From Sander lucioperca (taxonomy: Eukaryota > Chordata > Actinopteri > Perciformes > Percidae): 64,000 nt of DNA. The notes below the pieces were generated by a model. That model ran no database searches. It worked only from the letters and a program-made list of their open reading frames with translations, and was not told the origin of the DNA. The position numbers and the translations under genes were made by a program. Position 1 is the first letter of the stretch. The number at the start of each line of letters is the position of its first letter. This document shows positions 12,809-23,555 of the stretch, piece by piece. Where the stretch lies: positions 22,926,062 through 22,990,061 of the forward strand of contig NC_050174.1 in the NCBI RefSeq assembly GCF_008315115.2, given 5' to 3'.

Positions 12809-15037
12809 CTACAGATAGTGTCGATACAGTATATATAAAGTAGAGATGTTCCTATACCGATACCAGGATCGGAAAAGCCTCCAGTACTGCCTAAAATGCT
12901 GGTATCGGAAAGTACTGGAGTTTATGCACCGATCCGATAGCGCGCCATTTAGCCCTGAAGAAAATCTACTAGTAGTTTATTTATGTTTTTTCCGTACAGA
13001 CTGACTTTCAAACTGGATAGTAAAAGAAAGTTCTATGGCATTCATTGTTTGTGTTTGTTCACGTTTCAGAAAGACTAACCTGACAACAAAGAAATCATAT
13101 CACACCCATACAGTGATATACATCTGTTAAAACACAATCAAATACACTGGTATCGGATCAGTACTCAACTGATACACAAGTTCAGGTATCGGTATAGGGA
13201 AGCAAAAAATGTTATGGGACCATCTGTAATATAAAGTCTGGTTAGCCTCCGCTCTTTGCCTGGGTGAGAGTATGGTTAGAGAATGGTTTCACCTGCAGAG
13301 GGCTCAGCCTGCTACCTACTGCAGGGCCTATTGATAGGTCAAAACCGAATACTGGGCTACCCCACTTTTAGCCCATTTTATCATGTATATTGATACATGA
13401 TGGCATCATTTCTTAAAGCTTAAATCCTGCCTTACTCTCACAGTTCCACCTCTCTTGTCTCGGTTCATCCCTCAGATTCAGGATGCCAGGAACCATGTGA
13501 CCCAGGCCCTGCAGTTACTTAGCAGCCGTGATGACAGCTACCACTTCAAGACAGGGGCTGAGGTTAATAAGGTATGTCGTCATGGCAACTATGTCCTGTT
13601 CCAGTCAGTACAGAGCTAGTCTCGCATTGCCAGACCTTCCTCCACAGCGCTGCGGAAGAGGGTCTGGCTAGTCCACACAACATTCTGGGATGGAAGAAAA
13701 ACGTGCTCTGGTTTATTGGCATTTCTTTAAACCAATCACAATCGTCATGGGCGGTGCTAAGTTCCGCACGGAGCCGCTGCAAAATAGCCTCGGGAAGGAA
13801 CTTGTTTTGGTGGAACACGGGCATGTAGGGAGGCAAGCTCTGGAATTAAAATGGCTATCTAATGTGTGTTGAGAATTTATTTTAAGATAAATATGATTTG
13901 ATTGTCGGTTCCGACCAGAGTTTAGAATGCCAACACACAGAAAGCGGAAGGTGAGGGACATCCGTAGAGCTGTAACAGTTCCAAATGTTGCTGGTCAATG
14001 AATTGTCTCAGAAATAATTGCAATAAACAATATAATTATAAATAATATATTTGTCAATTTTATTTATAGTATCACATCATAACAGCAGTTATCTCAAGAC
14101 ACTTTACACAAAGAGTAGGTCTAGACCACACTCTATCATTTACAAAGACCCAACAATTCCAGTAATTCCCCGAAATAGAATTGTCTCTTTCAGTCAAATT
14201 TAAGAAATACTTATTTATTTATTACTTTTTCAAACAAATTCACGTTTTGAATGAATTCCAGTATGTACTAGTGCACAGGTACACAGACTACTATATGAAG
14301 TAAACCACGCCTCTTTATTACCATCAAACATTTTTCATTTTTTTTATGAACATAAAATTGACAATAGAACATTTATCCTCATCAATAAAAACAAAGCATT
14401 AATCATGAACAAAAAAATGATTAAATTAAATTAGGAGTACAAAAAATAGTCATCAAGATATATAACACAATAAAGGAAAGGGAAAAAGCATAATATGAGC
14501 ACTTTAAGTAAAAATATTGCTATTAGACAATTATGTAATAATTGTTACAGGCCTAGACATCGGGCGGAACCTCACGGGAACTATCCCGTAAATGAAATAA
14601 CGTCGATGTAGACTAGTACAGAGCTGAACGTGGATGACATCCCAGTCTGTTACACTGGCTTGATGTTTCACTCATACTCTACTGTTTACTTGTTTACTTT
14701 TTATTGGCCATTTAGGCCTTTTGGTGGTTGTAATGTATTGATGAATATATGCAGGTGGTGTGGTTGTTGTTTAGTTTTTTGTTTGTTTTTTGTTGAGATT
14801 TTATACTTCTCTGTTGTTATGTAATTACTGTTATGTGTTGGGACCCCCTCGAAAACGAGATGATACATGTCAAGGGGTTTATCCTAATGAAGAATTTGAA
14901 ATTGAAATTTCTGTTCCTGCCGTAGCTCATGGATGCAGTGATGCTTCAGCTGACGAGAGCACGGAACCGCCTCACCACCCCAGCCTCCATGACGCTGCCG
15001 GAGCTGGCCACCAGTGGTCTGATGGTACAGTCCACAT

Positions 15038-15101
<64 letters not shown>

Positions 15102-18100
15102 TTTAAAGGATAATTTCGTTTTCTTTTTCTCGCCTCGCGTTCCACTCTCCACACCGCTGTCTTCAGACAAAAAGTCACCTTGTGAGATCGATAATATTCT
15201 CAGACACTTTTAGTAACAATCTGAGCCTGTCAGTAGCAAAATCACTTTTAGTGGACAAAAATCAAGGCTGCACAATTGCCCCATTAGGTTACATTGCAGC
15301 TCGGTTTGCACCATTATTGCGATCTCGCTCAATACTGGACCAAATTCAAAGATTTTTGGTCAAATCAGTCTATTAGACACAAACGCATGGTTGAAAAAAA
15401 CGAAATTACCCTTTAACACATTGAGAACCAGAGTATGACTGACAATGCATAATAAAGATATAGTTATGTTAAGTAAGGATATAGAAGAATTCTGACGGAG
15501 ATGCACAATATGGCCAAAAGTACGTGGACACCTACAGCGGAGGAAAATAAGTATTGAACACGTCAACATTTTTCCCAGTAAATATATTTCCGATGGGGCT
15601 ATTGGAATGAAATTTTCACCAGATGTCAGTAACAACACACATACAAAGAAATCAAAACATGTATGTCCATGACAAAAGTTATATGTAATAAAGTGGAATG
15701 ATAATGGAAATAAATATTGAACACATGAAGAAAAGGGGGTTGTAAAAAGGCATGGGAAGCCAATAAACCAGCTGAAATCTGTCAGTATTTAGGAAGCAAT
15801 CCTGCCCCCTATTAGTGCAAATTAATATCAGCTGGATTAGTCCTAATTGATGGCCTATAAAATGATTTCTCATTACCAATGTGTCACTCAAGAAGCATTT
15901 CATGATAGGTAAACGCAAAGAGCTGTCCCAAGACCTTCACAAGCTTATTGTAGAAAAACATACGGATGGCATTGGTTACAGACGAATATCTAAACTTGTG
16001 AAAGTTCCAGTGAGCGCTGTTGGGGCCATTATCCGGAAGTGGACAACATCTGGACAAGCCAATGACATACTTGGAGAAGATAATCTGGTCAGATGAGACC
16101 AAAATTGAACTCTTTGACTGTCATAGCATACACCATGTTTGGAGGAGAAATGGCACTGCACATCACCCTAAAAACACCATGCAAACAGTGAAGTTTGGAG
16201 GTGGGAGCATCATGGTGTGGTTTTTCAGCTTCTGGCACTGGCAGACTTCATATAATTGAAGGAAGGATGAATGGAGAAATGTACCGGGACATTCTTGATA
16301 AGAATCTGCTGCCATCCACCGGGATGTTGAAGATGAAACGAGGGTGGACATTTTAGCAAGACAATGATCCCAAACGCACAGCCAAGGAAACTGTTAATTG
16401 GTTTTAGAGAAAGAAAATCAAGCTGGTAGAATGGCCCAGTCAATCACCCGACTTAAAGATGTCCCCGGAACCTTCAAGATTTGAAGACAGTTTGTGTGGA
16501 AGAATGGGCAAAAATCACAGCTGAGCAGTGTGTGCGCCTAGTTTCTTCATACAGGAGGCGTCTTGAAGCTGTCCTTACCAACAAAGGCTTTTCTACTAAG
16601 TACTGAACTACATTTCAGCAAGTGTGTTCAATACTATTTTCCCTGTGTCATTTCACTTTATTACACACAACTTAATTCCTGGACTTATTTGTTTTGATAT
16701 CTTTGTATGTGTGGATTACTTGGGTTGTTACTGACATCTGGTGAAAATGTCATGCCGATAGCCCCATCAGAAATATCTTTACTGTACGGAGATGTAAAAT
16801 TGTAATTCACAAGTTATTTTGCTAATCATCTTGGGGCCGCTCAGATTCATTTTCTAACCCTTAGTGTGCTTCCAACTTTGTGTAAACACACTGTGTTTGT
16901 CCCTTCACTGTTTCAACATGACAAGGCCCCTGTGCACAAAGCCAGCCCCGTAAAGAAATGTTTTTTCCTAGTTTGGTGTGGAAGAACTTGACTGGTCTGC
17001 ACAGAGCTGTGACTGAAACCTGAAACCAGAAGAGTGGAGGCTGTTATAGCAGCAGGTCAATGCCCATGGTGTCACAGTCACATGTTCATCTATCACATAC
17101 GGCTGCAACATTAGCGTGTCCACATAGTTTTGGCCGTGTAGTGTAAGTACTGAGGGGCACATTTTACAGTTAGAAAATAAACATGTCAGTGCTCTCTGGT
17201 GGACAAACTACATCACACACGCCTAAAGACAAATTGTCCGTTTATTTAGCATGAGAGCTTGTACTGTTATTCCATATTCCCCTCCTTCCTCTGGTTCACC
17301 CTTTCTGTTTGTCTCCTTCCATCACCAGAAAATGTTCACTCCTCCCATGCCTGGGGATGTGATGGTGAACTTTTACATCAACTTAAGCAAACTGTGCCTG
17401 ACTGTCTACCAGCTTCATGTGCTGCCTCCCAACACCACTAAGGTCAGAACCTGCAACACTCTGTGAAGCCTCACACAGCATCATGTGACTCATTGTGTTA
17501 ATGGTTTCTCTCTCATGTTGGCAGAATTTCAAGCCAGCTGGAAGCTCAGTGTTGCACAACCCAGGAGCAATGTTGTAAGTCTTTTCTTTCTTGCTTTCTC
17601 GCTTAGCTTCCTTAGCACTATACATTAACAATTTAAAGGTGCTGTAGGTAGGATTGTGAAGATCCAGGACTTAGCCAAAAAAATTTGAACATCGACAACT
17701 TCTCAGTCCCTCCCCCCTTTCTCACACGCAGTTAGACATCCACCCCCCCACCCCCCGGCCCTGATTGGTGCATCTGAACAGGGAGCGGTGGATTTTTGCA
17801 AATTGCACTACAGACTGTAGGTGGTACCAGAGGAGCCTGGTTTTATTCATGTAGTTCTACTGGAACATAGGGTCAGTTTAAGCAAATATGACAGAAAGTT
17901 AGTTTTAGAAGTTTTACCTACTGCACCTTCAAATTAGATAATGCATACCATTAATACATACAAACTTACTGATGATACTAAATGGAATAATATTTCACTG
18001 GCTTTCCAGACTAGTTTGGAAATCAGTCTTAAAAATTCGAGGATTTCAGGGCAAGGCTCTGTTAGGGACTGTACCACATTGAGTGTATCTTTAGTAAAGA

Positions 18101-19189
18101 TGTTTTACTTGAAATCTGGGCCATGAATGGCTGCTCGGATTACAACACACAGAGGGAGTGTGACTTCACTCTCTGCCCAGGATGCCATTACTCCACCATA
18201 TCTTTACATAGCTAATATTAGTTTGCGGCTGCGTAAACGTTGTGAATGTCGAGTACAGAACATTTAAGCTCCCTTTTTTAATCTCTCTCTGCTTGTTTGC
18301 TGTGAACAATTTCCTCCACAGCGAGCTCAACAACAACCGCTTTGAGGTGAGCCACGTCCACAAGGTGGAGTGTGTGGTGCCGTGGCTGAACGACACGCTG
18401 GTGTTCTTCACCATCTCGCTGCAGCTCTGCCAGCAGCTCAAGGACAAGGTGCGGGTCTCTCTGAACACACAGTACATTCTCGCGCGATGAACACTGAGGC
18501 GACGGAGTGCAGAATCTTTATATATAAATGAACGTCGGTTACATTCAAGCCCTTGCTAAACATAGTTGACCAGGGAAAGTTTCAAAACAGCAGGGTCGCG
18601 TATGCGACATCCATCCACCATTGTAGCCAGTTAGCCTATCCGGTTACACTTTACTTGAAGGTATCTACATAAGAGTGACATGACACTGTCATGAACGTGT
18701 CACAAACATTATAAACGTTGATGATATCTACACTTAGCGTACAAAGCATTCAGGTAGCAGCTTGTCCTGTTTAGCCGGTGCTGACTGTTACCATCACCGG
18801 TTTAAAAAAAAGACTAACGTTGACCGAAGCGGGTCATACCAACTGTCGCATTAACGTTAATTCAGTTCAGCTCGGACCGTTCGATGAGTAACTTGATGGC
18901 AGGCCAAGATCAAAGTTTGCTGTTGTCGGCCTCAAGGTAGCCATTAATCACAGTTCTTAGGTATTTAATACTGCTGCTAATGTCCAGGGATCTGGTCATT
19001 GGTCAGAGCTTGTGAAGTGACGATTTGGAGGCTACTATTGGCCTGGAATACAGTATATGGCTAAACAGGTTTATTAAGGATCATTAACTTTGCATGTGTC
19101 GTTGTGTATGAATCTAACTTTGCTCCTCTGTCCTCCCATCCCTGCAGATTTCTGTCTTCTCCAGCTTCTGGAATTACAGAGCCTTCTAA
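5390..19189 (+). CDS. rogdi: Rogdi homologue (rogdi atypical leucine zipper), complete 11-exon CDS
   Basis: Coding exons: 5390-5464, 8229-8300, 9207-9289, 9867-9921, 11139-11219, 13476-13571, 14926-15024, 17329-17442, 17525-17574, 18322-18448, 19148-19189. All introns are GT-AG and the phases join into 297 codons plus stop; human ROGDI has 287 residues. Diagnostic stretches are WLLKEEVHAVLKQLQDVLK (exon 2), DQVKGVLTLQGEALTQ (exon 4), DAVMLQLTRARNRLTTPAS (exon 7), NKLCLTVYQLH-like text (exon 8) and VSHVHKVECVVPWLND (exon 10), all matching the family from memory. ROGDI works with DMXL proteins in the Rabconnectin-3/RAVE-like complex that promotes V-ATPase assembly; loss in humans causes Kohlschutter-Tonz syndrome. 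The start at 5390 is the first ATG after an in-frame stop at 5360-5362. A second in-frame ATG at codon 14 (5429) would give 284 residues, closer to other vertebrates. Introns carry many transposon insertions, none hitting an exon. Confidence 0.96.
6926..7566 (-). mobile_element. Tc1/mariner transposon fragment with transposase remnants
   Basis: A minus-strand frame (7162-7368) reads DWPACSPHLSPIENVGRIMK, the DDE-domain C-terminal signature SPxLxPIEN of Tc1/mariner transposases. A second out-of-frame remnant lies at 7356-7544. The left end begins with TTCCAATGAAGTTGGGACG. The element stops abruptly at a GC-rich hAT-like element. Confidence 0.7.
7567..7740. mobile_element. GC-rich hAT-like MITE, 5' part
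   Basis: Starts TAGAGTGCGGATCGGGCC and carries repeated GAGCCCGACCCGAGCC. It matches the complete copy at 51226-51645. Confidence 0.6.
8229..8300 (+). CDS. rogdi: rogdi coding exon 2
   Basis: Codons 26-49, phase 0 at both ends, between TAG and GTAAAA. It encodes the highly conserved EEEFNWLLKEEVHAVLKQL segment, part of the helical leucine-zipper-like region. Confidence 0.97.
8821..9146 (-). repeat. Non-LTR retrotransposon fragment (untranslated-like region)
   Basis: The G-rich text with GGCAGTCAGGAAGCTGTTGAG and GTCTGGTGGAACAGGC is related to fragments at 63690-63765 and to sequence linked to the reverse-transcriptase remnant at 43.3-44.1 kb. Assignment to an L2-like LINE is inferred. Confidence 0.45.
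9207..9289 (+). CDS. rogdi: rogdi coding exon 3
   Basis: Codons 50-76 plus two bases of Thr77. The donor GTAATA follows directly. It encodes EASRRFSAP and the conserved KQENFILGSS. Confidence 0.95.
9325..9692. mobile_element. hAT-like MITE in rogdi intron 3
   Basis: Begins GGGGCTGCACGAT and ends GTGCAGCCCTAG. Relatives: left half at 41157-41430, right halves at 42600-42810 and 37420-37720. Confidence 0.6.
9867..9921 (+). CDS. rogdi: rogdi coding exon 4
   Basis: Completes Thr77 and encodes residues 78-95 (MDQVKGVLTLQGEALTQA). The acceptor is TTGCAG and the donor GTGAGT. Confidence 0.96.
9984..11098. mobile_element. TTAA-flanked composite MITE with internal minisatellite (copy 1)
   Basis: Terminal repeats AGGTCCTATGACATGG and CATGCCATGGGACCT, with TTAA at 9980-9983 and 11099-11102. 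TTAA duplications occur in piggyBac and Kolobok elements. It lies in rogdi intron 4. The second copy is at 32642-33573. Confidence 0.7.
10022..10650. repeat. 46-bp minisatellite, about 13-14 units
   Basis: The unit contains ACTGTATCTGAAGTCTC and GACCTTAGTGGTCCCCTA; the first three starts are 10025, 10071 and 10117, and the last at 10623 is 13 x 46 bases later. Units differ mainly at CTTTTATAT versus CTATTATAT and AATACTG versus AGTACTG. Confidence 0.9.
11139..11219 (+). CDS. rogdi: rogdi coding exon 5
   Basis: Residues 96-122, phase 0 at both ends (DINLKVAKSS...FREDKLWKLQQ). It follows AACAG and precedes GTACAG. Confidence 0.96.
11253..11845. mobile_element. PIF/Harbinger-like MITE in rogdi intron 5
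   Basis: Termini AGGCTGATTTATGCTT and AAGCATAAAACAGCCT, flanked by TTA on both sides (11250-11252 and 11846-11848). A partial relative lies at about 31830-31900. Confidence 0.65.
12773..12808 (+). repeat. (GATA)n microsatellite
   Basis: About nine tandem GATA units in rogdi intron 5. Confidence 0.9.
12841..13228. mobile_element. hAT-like MITE in rogdi intron 5
   Basis: Starts TAGAGATGTTCC, ends ATGGGACCATCTGTA, with a perfect 8-bp duplication ATATAAAG on both sides (12833-12840 and 13229-13236). A fragment of a relative lies near 26940-27000. Confidence 0.75.
13476..13571 (+). CDS. rogdi: rogdi coding exon 6
   Basis: Residues 123-154, phase 0 at both ends (IQDARNHVTQALQLL...FKTGAEVNK). The donor is GTATGT; a MULE-like MITE starts only 46 bp into the following intron. 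Confidence 0.96.
13965..14555. mobile_element. hAT-like non-autonomous element nested in the MULE-like MITE
   Basis: Termini TAGAGCTGTAACA and TGTTACAGGCCTA are imperfect inverted repeats. The 8-bp duplication is GACATCCG (13957-13964) and GACATCGG (14556-14563), one mismatch. The empty site can be read in the copy at 2144-2595. Related sequence occurs at 34926-36879 and, as a right end only, at 57890-57958. Confidence 0.75.
14054..14171 (+). repeat. Dispersed non-LTR-like repeat nested in the hAT-like element
   Basis: About 118 bp matching the start of the repeat at 3957-4180 (shared ATCTCAAGACACTTTACA and GGTCTAGACCACACTCTA). It interrupts the hAT-like element between two parts that are continuous near 35.1 kb. 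Confidence 0.65.
14926..15024 (+). CDS. rogdi: rogdi coding exon 7
   Basis: Residues 155-187, phase 0 at both ends (LMDAVMLQLTRARNRL...LATSGLM). The donor GTACAG is followed within 17 bases by a (CA)n run. Confidence 0.97.
15041..15098 (+). repeat. (CA)n microsatellite next to the rogdi exon 7 donor
   Basis: 58 bp, one G interruption, beginning 17 bases after the exon 7 end. Confidence 0.95.
15107..15412. mobile_element. TTAA-flanked MITE in rogdi intron 7
   Basis: Ends AGGATAATTTCGTTTT and AAACGAAATTACCCT, flanked by TTAA (15103-15106 and 15413-15416). It is a short relative of the 911-bp foldback element at 22054-22964. Confidence 0.7.
15502..17144. mobile_element. Degenerate Tc1-like transposon (outer), rogdi intron 7
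   Basis: The left end TGGCCAAAAGTACGTGGACA and the right end GTGTCCACATAGTTTTGGCC are inverted. Between 16845 and 17060 lies text resembling the middle and end of a Tc1-like transposase gene with deletions. It contains the second transposon at about 15539-16787. Confidence 0.65.
15539..16787 (+). pseudogene. Tc1-like transposon nested in another Tc1-like transposon; transposase pseudogene
   Basis: Inverted terminal sequences (the left reads CAGATGTCAGTAACAACAC, the right its complement) bracket transposase remnants. An N-terminal helix-turn-helix region (15881-16070: GKRKELSQDLHKLIVEKH, RISKLVKVPVSAVGAIIRKW) joins directly to the middle of the DDE domain (WSDETKIELF, VKFGGGSIMVW). The region between is missing and the rest is frameshifted, so it is inactive. 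Confidence 0.75.
17329..17442 (+). CDS. rogdi: rogdi coding exon 8
   Basis: Residues 188-225, phase 0 at both ends (KMFTPPMPGDVMVNFYIN...LCLTVYQLHVLPPNTTK). The following intron is only 82 bp. Confidence 0.96.
17525..17574 (+). CDS. rogdi: rogdi coding exon 9
   Basis: Residues 226-241 plus two bases of Phe242 (NFKPAGSSVLHNPGAM). The donor is GTAAGT. Confidence 0.95.
17637..17928. mobile_element. TTAA-type MITE in rogdi intron 9
   Basis: Termini AGGTGCTGTAGGTAG and CTACTGCACCT, with TTAA on the left and TCAA on the right. Confidence 0.6.
18322..18448 (+). CDS. rogdi: rogdi coding exon 10
   Basis: Completes Phe242 and encodes 243-284, including VSHVHKVECVVPWLNDTLVF and the CQQLKDK segment. 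The donor GTGCGG is weaker than the others. Confidence 0.97.
19148..19189 (+). CDS. rogdi: rogdi terminal coding exon 11
   Basis: Residues 285-297 (ISVFSSFWNYRAF) and TAA. The human protein ends in a very similar ISVFSSYWSYRPF. Candidate AATAAA poly(A) signals lie only much further downstream (near 20482, 21633 and 23460), so the 3'UTR end is unknown. Confidence 0.94.
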   Translation: MSVFSSFWNYRAF

Positions 19190-19284
19190 CCCCCCATCCT
19201 GTCCATCCTCCAGAGACTGGTCACACCCAAACTAACCACACAAGTGTAAGGGACATCCTGGGGAGCTTTTTATTTTTTATATAT

Positions 19285-19341
<57 letters not shown>

Positions 19342-19446
19342 TATTTATCATGCACTCATTCAGTTTCAAGTGTTGCATGATTAGCTGAAGTAGCCAATTA
19401 AACCCCAACAGATATCAATACGCCCAGTTGTGTTAGCCCAGCTGAC

Positions 19447-19493
<47 letters not shown>

Positions 19494-19861
19494 ACGTCTC
19501 AATGAAATGAATGTGATTGTTGCTGATCCGTTATTAGAATTTATTTTTTAATTATTTGTTATATTTAGGCAACTGAGTATTTGTCTGGTTCTTATTAAGT
19601 TGAACTGGGTTGTTGTGTGGAACACTAATTTGTGCACTCAGGGCTGGAAGACTAAGCAGTAATAAGAGGTTGCAGTGGTCACTGTTGTTTTTTTGTTTTT
19701 TTTTTGTTTGTTTTTTTAAATACTTTGAGTTCCCTCACAGCTGTTTTAGAGTTTCTTCATCTTTTTGCATTCCCTAACAATATAATTGTACTTTCTTTAA
19801 AAGTCTCACCGCTCATTGGTTAGAAATGTGTGGAGCAGGAGTCAAAAAGTAAACCTAGGAG

Positions 19862-20168
19862 TAGGGTTGGGCGTCGTTTTGATTTGAACAATTCTGATTC
19901 CAATTCAGATTATTCCTTTTGGTTGGGGTTCTTATTGATTCTTGATTCCGATTCTTCGATGGGTGGAGTTGAAACAGGTCACATTCTTATTTCACAGAAA
20001 AGAGGAACATTTTATTTAGTTTCAATGGTGATTTCCAGTTTTACTGGGTTTTTAAATTTGGAACCGATAATCATATTTGAAACGATTGCAGTAAAGAAAC
20101 GATTTCATTGGAATCCTAATTTTTGAAAACGATTCCAAGTTGTAACCGCTTCTCGATGCCCAGTCCTA
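19862..20168. mobile_element. hAT-like MITE with perfect 8-bp duplication
   Basis: Begins TAGGGTTGGGCG and ends GATGCCCAGTCCTA; CCTAGGAG occurs immediately on both sides. Confidence 0.75.
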
Positions 20169-20878
20169 CCTAGGAGGAAGAAGCTCCTGTCTGCCCAAAT
20201 AGGTGAAAGGCAACATACTCGGTTGATTTCGGTCATTCACATCCCAGAATGCAAAGCTCACCTGGCTCCGGGAGCCATTTAGCTCACACTTTTAGAGTCC
20301 GCCTTTAAATTGCATCAGATCGAGGTCGGTCACATTCCCACCACAAACTAACAGCTTGAATTCATTTGTGAGCAGACCATTTCTTCTAAACGCTGGTGTA
20401 AAGTACTGTTCAGATCAGTCTCGACTGAACAACATGGGGTTGAAAACTCCCTTCCTTTGGGTTTGGAACCCTGTAAATTTCTAATAAAAAGTCTGTGTTC
20501 AACCTGGAAGTGCAGCATTTGAAAGAAGTGGGCATTTACTGGAAAGAAGGGTCCAACAAAACACATTGAGTTGCATTATGGGATGTGTAAGAGTGTTTTT
20601 GGGCCCATATCAGGAACTAAAATTTTGGATTTTTCGACCGCTATTGCACAGCTTTTGAGATAGTGTATTGAAAAAAAGCGGCAAAAACATCTAATTGTTG
20701 AAGAAAAAAAACCCGAAAAAAAAACTCAAAGCGTGAAAAAAGGCGACACATTTCGGAAAAAGCGGCAAAAACTCAAAAAAGGCGACATCAGAAATTGTCC
20801 AAAAACAACTTGAAAAAGGCGAAAGAATTGGCATAACGTCGGAAAAACCTTAAAAAGGAATAAAAATTTCGAAAAAAA

Positions 20879-20919
<41 letters not shown>

Positions 20920-21429
20920 ACCCCCCCCATAAATTACGCCTATGTGTTTAGTAAACCAGACACTGATGGTGCAGCACAGTAATGTACCTCTTTATATAAA
21001 GCCTTTTTTTTCCTTTGTGCTGGTCAGGGGGTACTTGGCTGAAAAATATTTCAGGGGGGGGGGGTACATTATTGAAAAAAATTTGAGAACCACTGCTCTA
21101 GATGACACTCCTCACTTCCCTTAGGAGGCAAAAAAAAAAAAATTTAATCTGAGCGTTTTTTTTTTAAGTTTCACTAATTCCTTAATAATGCTCACTTTAC
21201 TTAAATTCCACTTTAAAGCGCTGGGTGTTGCACAATATATGGGAAATGCAAGTATTGCAAAGAGAAGGCAAAAAGTTTTGTTAGGGGGAAAAAAAAAACA
21301 AAATGTTAGCTGTGAGGGGATGCAGTAGTATTAGGAAAACATGTCCCGCTGTGATGTTTTCAGGTATACAAGCACCCTCATTCACTGACAGTACAGTATC
21401 ATCTGAGAGGGCCAGATCCAGTGTCTGCC

Positions 21430-21433
<4 letters not shown>

Positions 21434-21497
<64 letters not shown>
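21434..21497 (+). repeat. (CA)n microsatellite
   Basis: About 63 bp of uninterrupted CA. Confidence 0.95.
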
Positions 21498-21500
<3 letters not shown>

Positions 21501-21811
21501 GAGATGGATGGGAGGGATCACGCCATATTCACATCATATGGGATGGATGGGGAAAGATTCCCATGTTTACCACTGATTGTGAGCGTTCATGTCATCAAGA
21601 TGGTTGTTAATCCACAGCTGGTCATGTGAGAAATAAAAATACTGAGCATTTACAATACAACACCATATCCAACAAATGTGGGTTTAATGACATTTAACAA
21701 CAGTCATTTCATATTTGGTTTTCAGGCGCGTCTATAATTTTCAGTGTCAAGTTGGATATATTAAAACTTAAAGAGAAGCTGAGTCTCCCAGTCCTAATTT
21801 CAACATGGATG

Positions 21812-23080
21812 TAGGGCTGGGCAATATATCAATATTATTTCAACATCAATATATGAGGCTAGATATTGTCTTAGATTTTGGATGTCGTAATATGACACAA
21901 GTGTTGTCCTTTTCCTGGTTTTAAAGGCTGCATTACAGTAACGTGATGTCATTTTCTGAACTTGACAGACTTTTCTAGTTCTGTTATTTGCCTTTACCCA
22001 CTTAGTCATTGTATCCACATTGTGAATATTTATCTAAAATCTCAGTGTGTTAAAGGGTCATTTCGTTTAGTTTCAACCTGGACCCTATTTTCCCATGTGT
22101 TTGTGTGTAAGTGACTGAGAGGAACAACAATCTTGTATACTGGTCCAGTATTAAGCGTGAACGCTGTAACCGGCAGCCACAGACCGGGCTGCAATGTAAC
22201 TCTATGGGATAAATGTGCATCGTCAATTTGGTCCACTAAAAGTGCTCGTTTTGCCGCTGACAGACTCAGTTTATTATTCTAAGTGTCTGACAACATTATG
22301 GAAAGGATCCCTACAGAGAGAGACCTTTTTAATACCTCTTTGAGAACTTTCTGTTTAACCAAAAACAGCTCTGAGGTCGCTAGAGCTAAACCCATCAGAC
22401 TCCATTTGAAAAAACAATACTTTTAGCGTGTATAGAGCCGGCATATTTTCACATTTAATTGTGAAAAAATGTGTTTATTTCAACCAAAACTAGAGTTGTG
22501 ATGATTGGAAAAGTGGAAAGACGACCCAAAACAGCTTTTCATAGTTTTATTTAGTTTCTGTCGACTTTGAATGAAGTGTATTTTACGATGCTAAAATTAC
22601 TGTTTATTTACATGGAGTCTGGTGGCTTTAGCGAACGCAATATCGCAGATGTTTTTATGTTTAAAAAAAGGATCTTACTCCTTAACCGAAAGGTCGACCT
22701 TCTTAGAAATCCTTTACATAATGTTGTCAGACACTTAGAATATTAATCTGAGCCTGTCAGTGGCTAAACAAGCACTTTTGTGAAGGTAAATACAAGCACA
22801 ACTGCCCTATTAACTTACATTGTAGCTTGTTTCACCGCTGCTGACTGCAGCGATCTCTCTTAATACTGGACCAATGTCAAAGATTGTTGTTCCCATCAGT
22901 CACTTAGACACAAAAACATAGGAACATAGGGTCCTGGTTGGAAAAAAAAAACGGTAGTTACCCTTTAATATTTTGAAAAAGCACCAACAGTCAACCCTAC
23001 AATATCGCCGCAATATCGACATTGATGTATATGGTAAAAAATATCGTGATATTTGATTTTCTCCATATCGCCCAGCTAAA
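21812..23080. mobile_element. hAT-like element carrying a nested foldback element
   Basis: The left end TAGGGCTGGGCAATAT and the right end ATATCGCCCAGC are inverted. It is split by the TTAA-flanked foldback 22054-22964. Confidence 0.6.
22054..22964. mobile_element. 911-bp foldback element with TTAA duplication
   Basis: Arms of about 290 bp are inverted copies (left GGTCCAGTATTAAG and GTCTGACAACATTATG, right their complements), ends AGGGTCATTTCG and GTAGTTACCCT, flanked by TTAA at 22050-22053 and 22965-22968. Relatives: 15107-15412, 23630-24060, 48300-49265 and a fragment at 58590-58710. Confidence 0.75.
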
Positions 23081-23555
23081 TATATATAATATGTGTATGA
23101 TGTGGAGACTGAAGCAGGGCCTTGTTTAGTTTCTTGGTGCATTTTGTTTGTTGGTTAGTTAGTTATTGTTTATTGGCCCATTTGGTGAAAATGACAATTC
23201 ACATTCCCTGTTTGTTACGGCATTGATATGTCTAAATGATAAGCTACTTGTCATGTCTGCAGATGTAATAATTGATTTCAAGTGTTTGTCTGTTCTATGT
23301 TTAATATTTATTTTTACTCGTTTTGCACACGTGTTGTTAATTCCCTGTGAACACTTATCCAATCATGAACAAATGACTTCATTCCAGTAAGTGTTAAATC
23401 TATTTTAAAAAGCTGCCTGTCATATAAAATGTGGAAATTATTTATCTAATATATGTACAATAAAAATATTCTAAACAATAACCTGTCCATGTTGAACTCT
23501 CCCTGTTGACCTTTGCTGCCTGCTACAGTGAAGCTCTATAAAAAGATGTCTCGTT

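Larger units (their letters stand above)
13618..14615. mobile_element. MULE-like MITE in rogdi intron 6, disrupted by nested insertions
   Basis: Same family as 2144-2595. The flanking 9-bp duplication is GTACAGAGC at 13609-13617 and 14616-14624. It contains the hAT-like insertion 13965-14555. Confidence 0.75.

Noticed and set aside
15881..16259. Functional transposase gene
   Set aside because: The catalytic core is truncated and frameshifted; only a pseudogene is supported.
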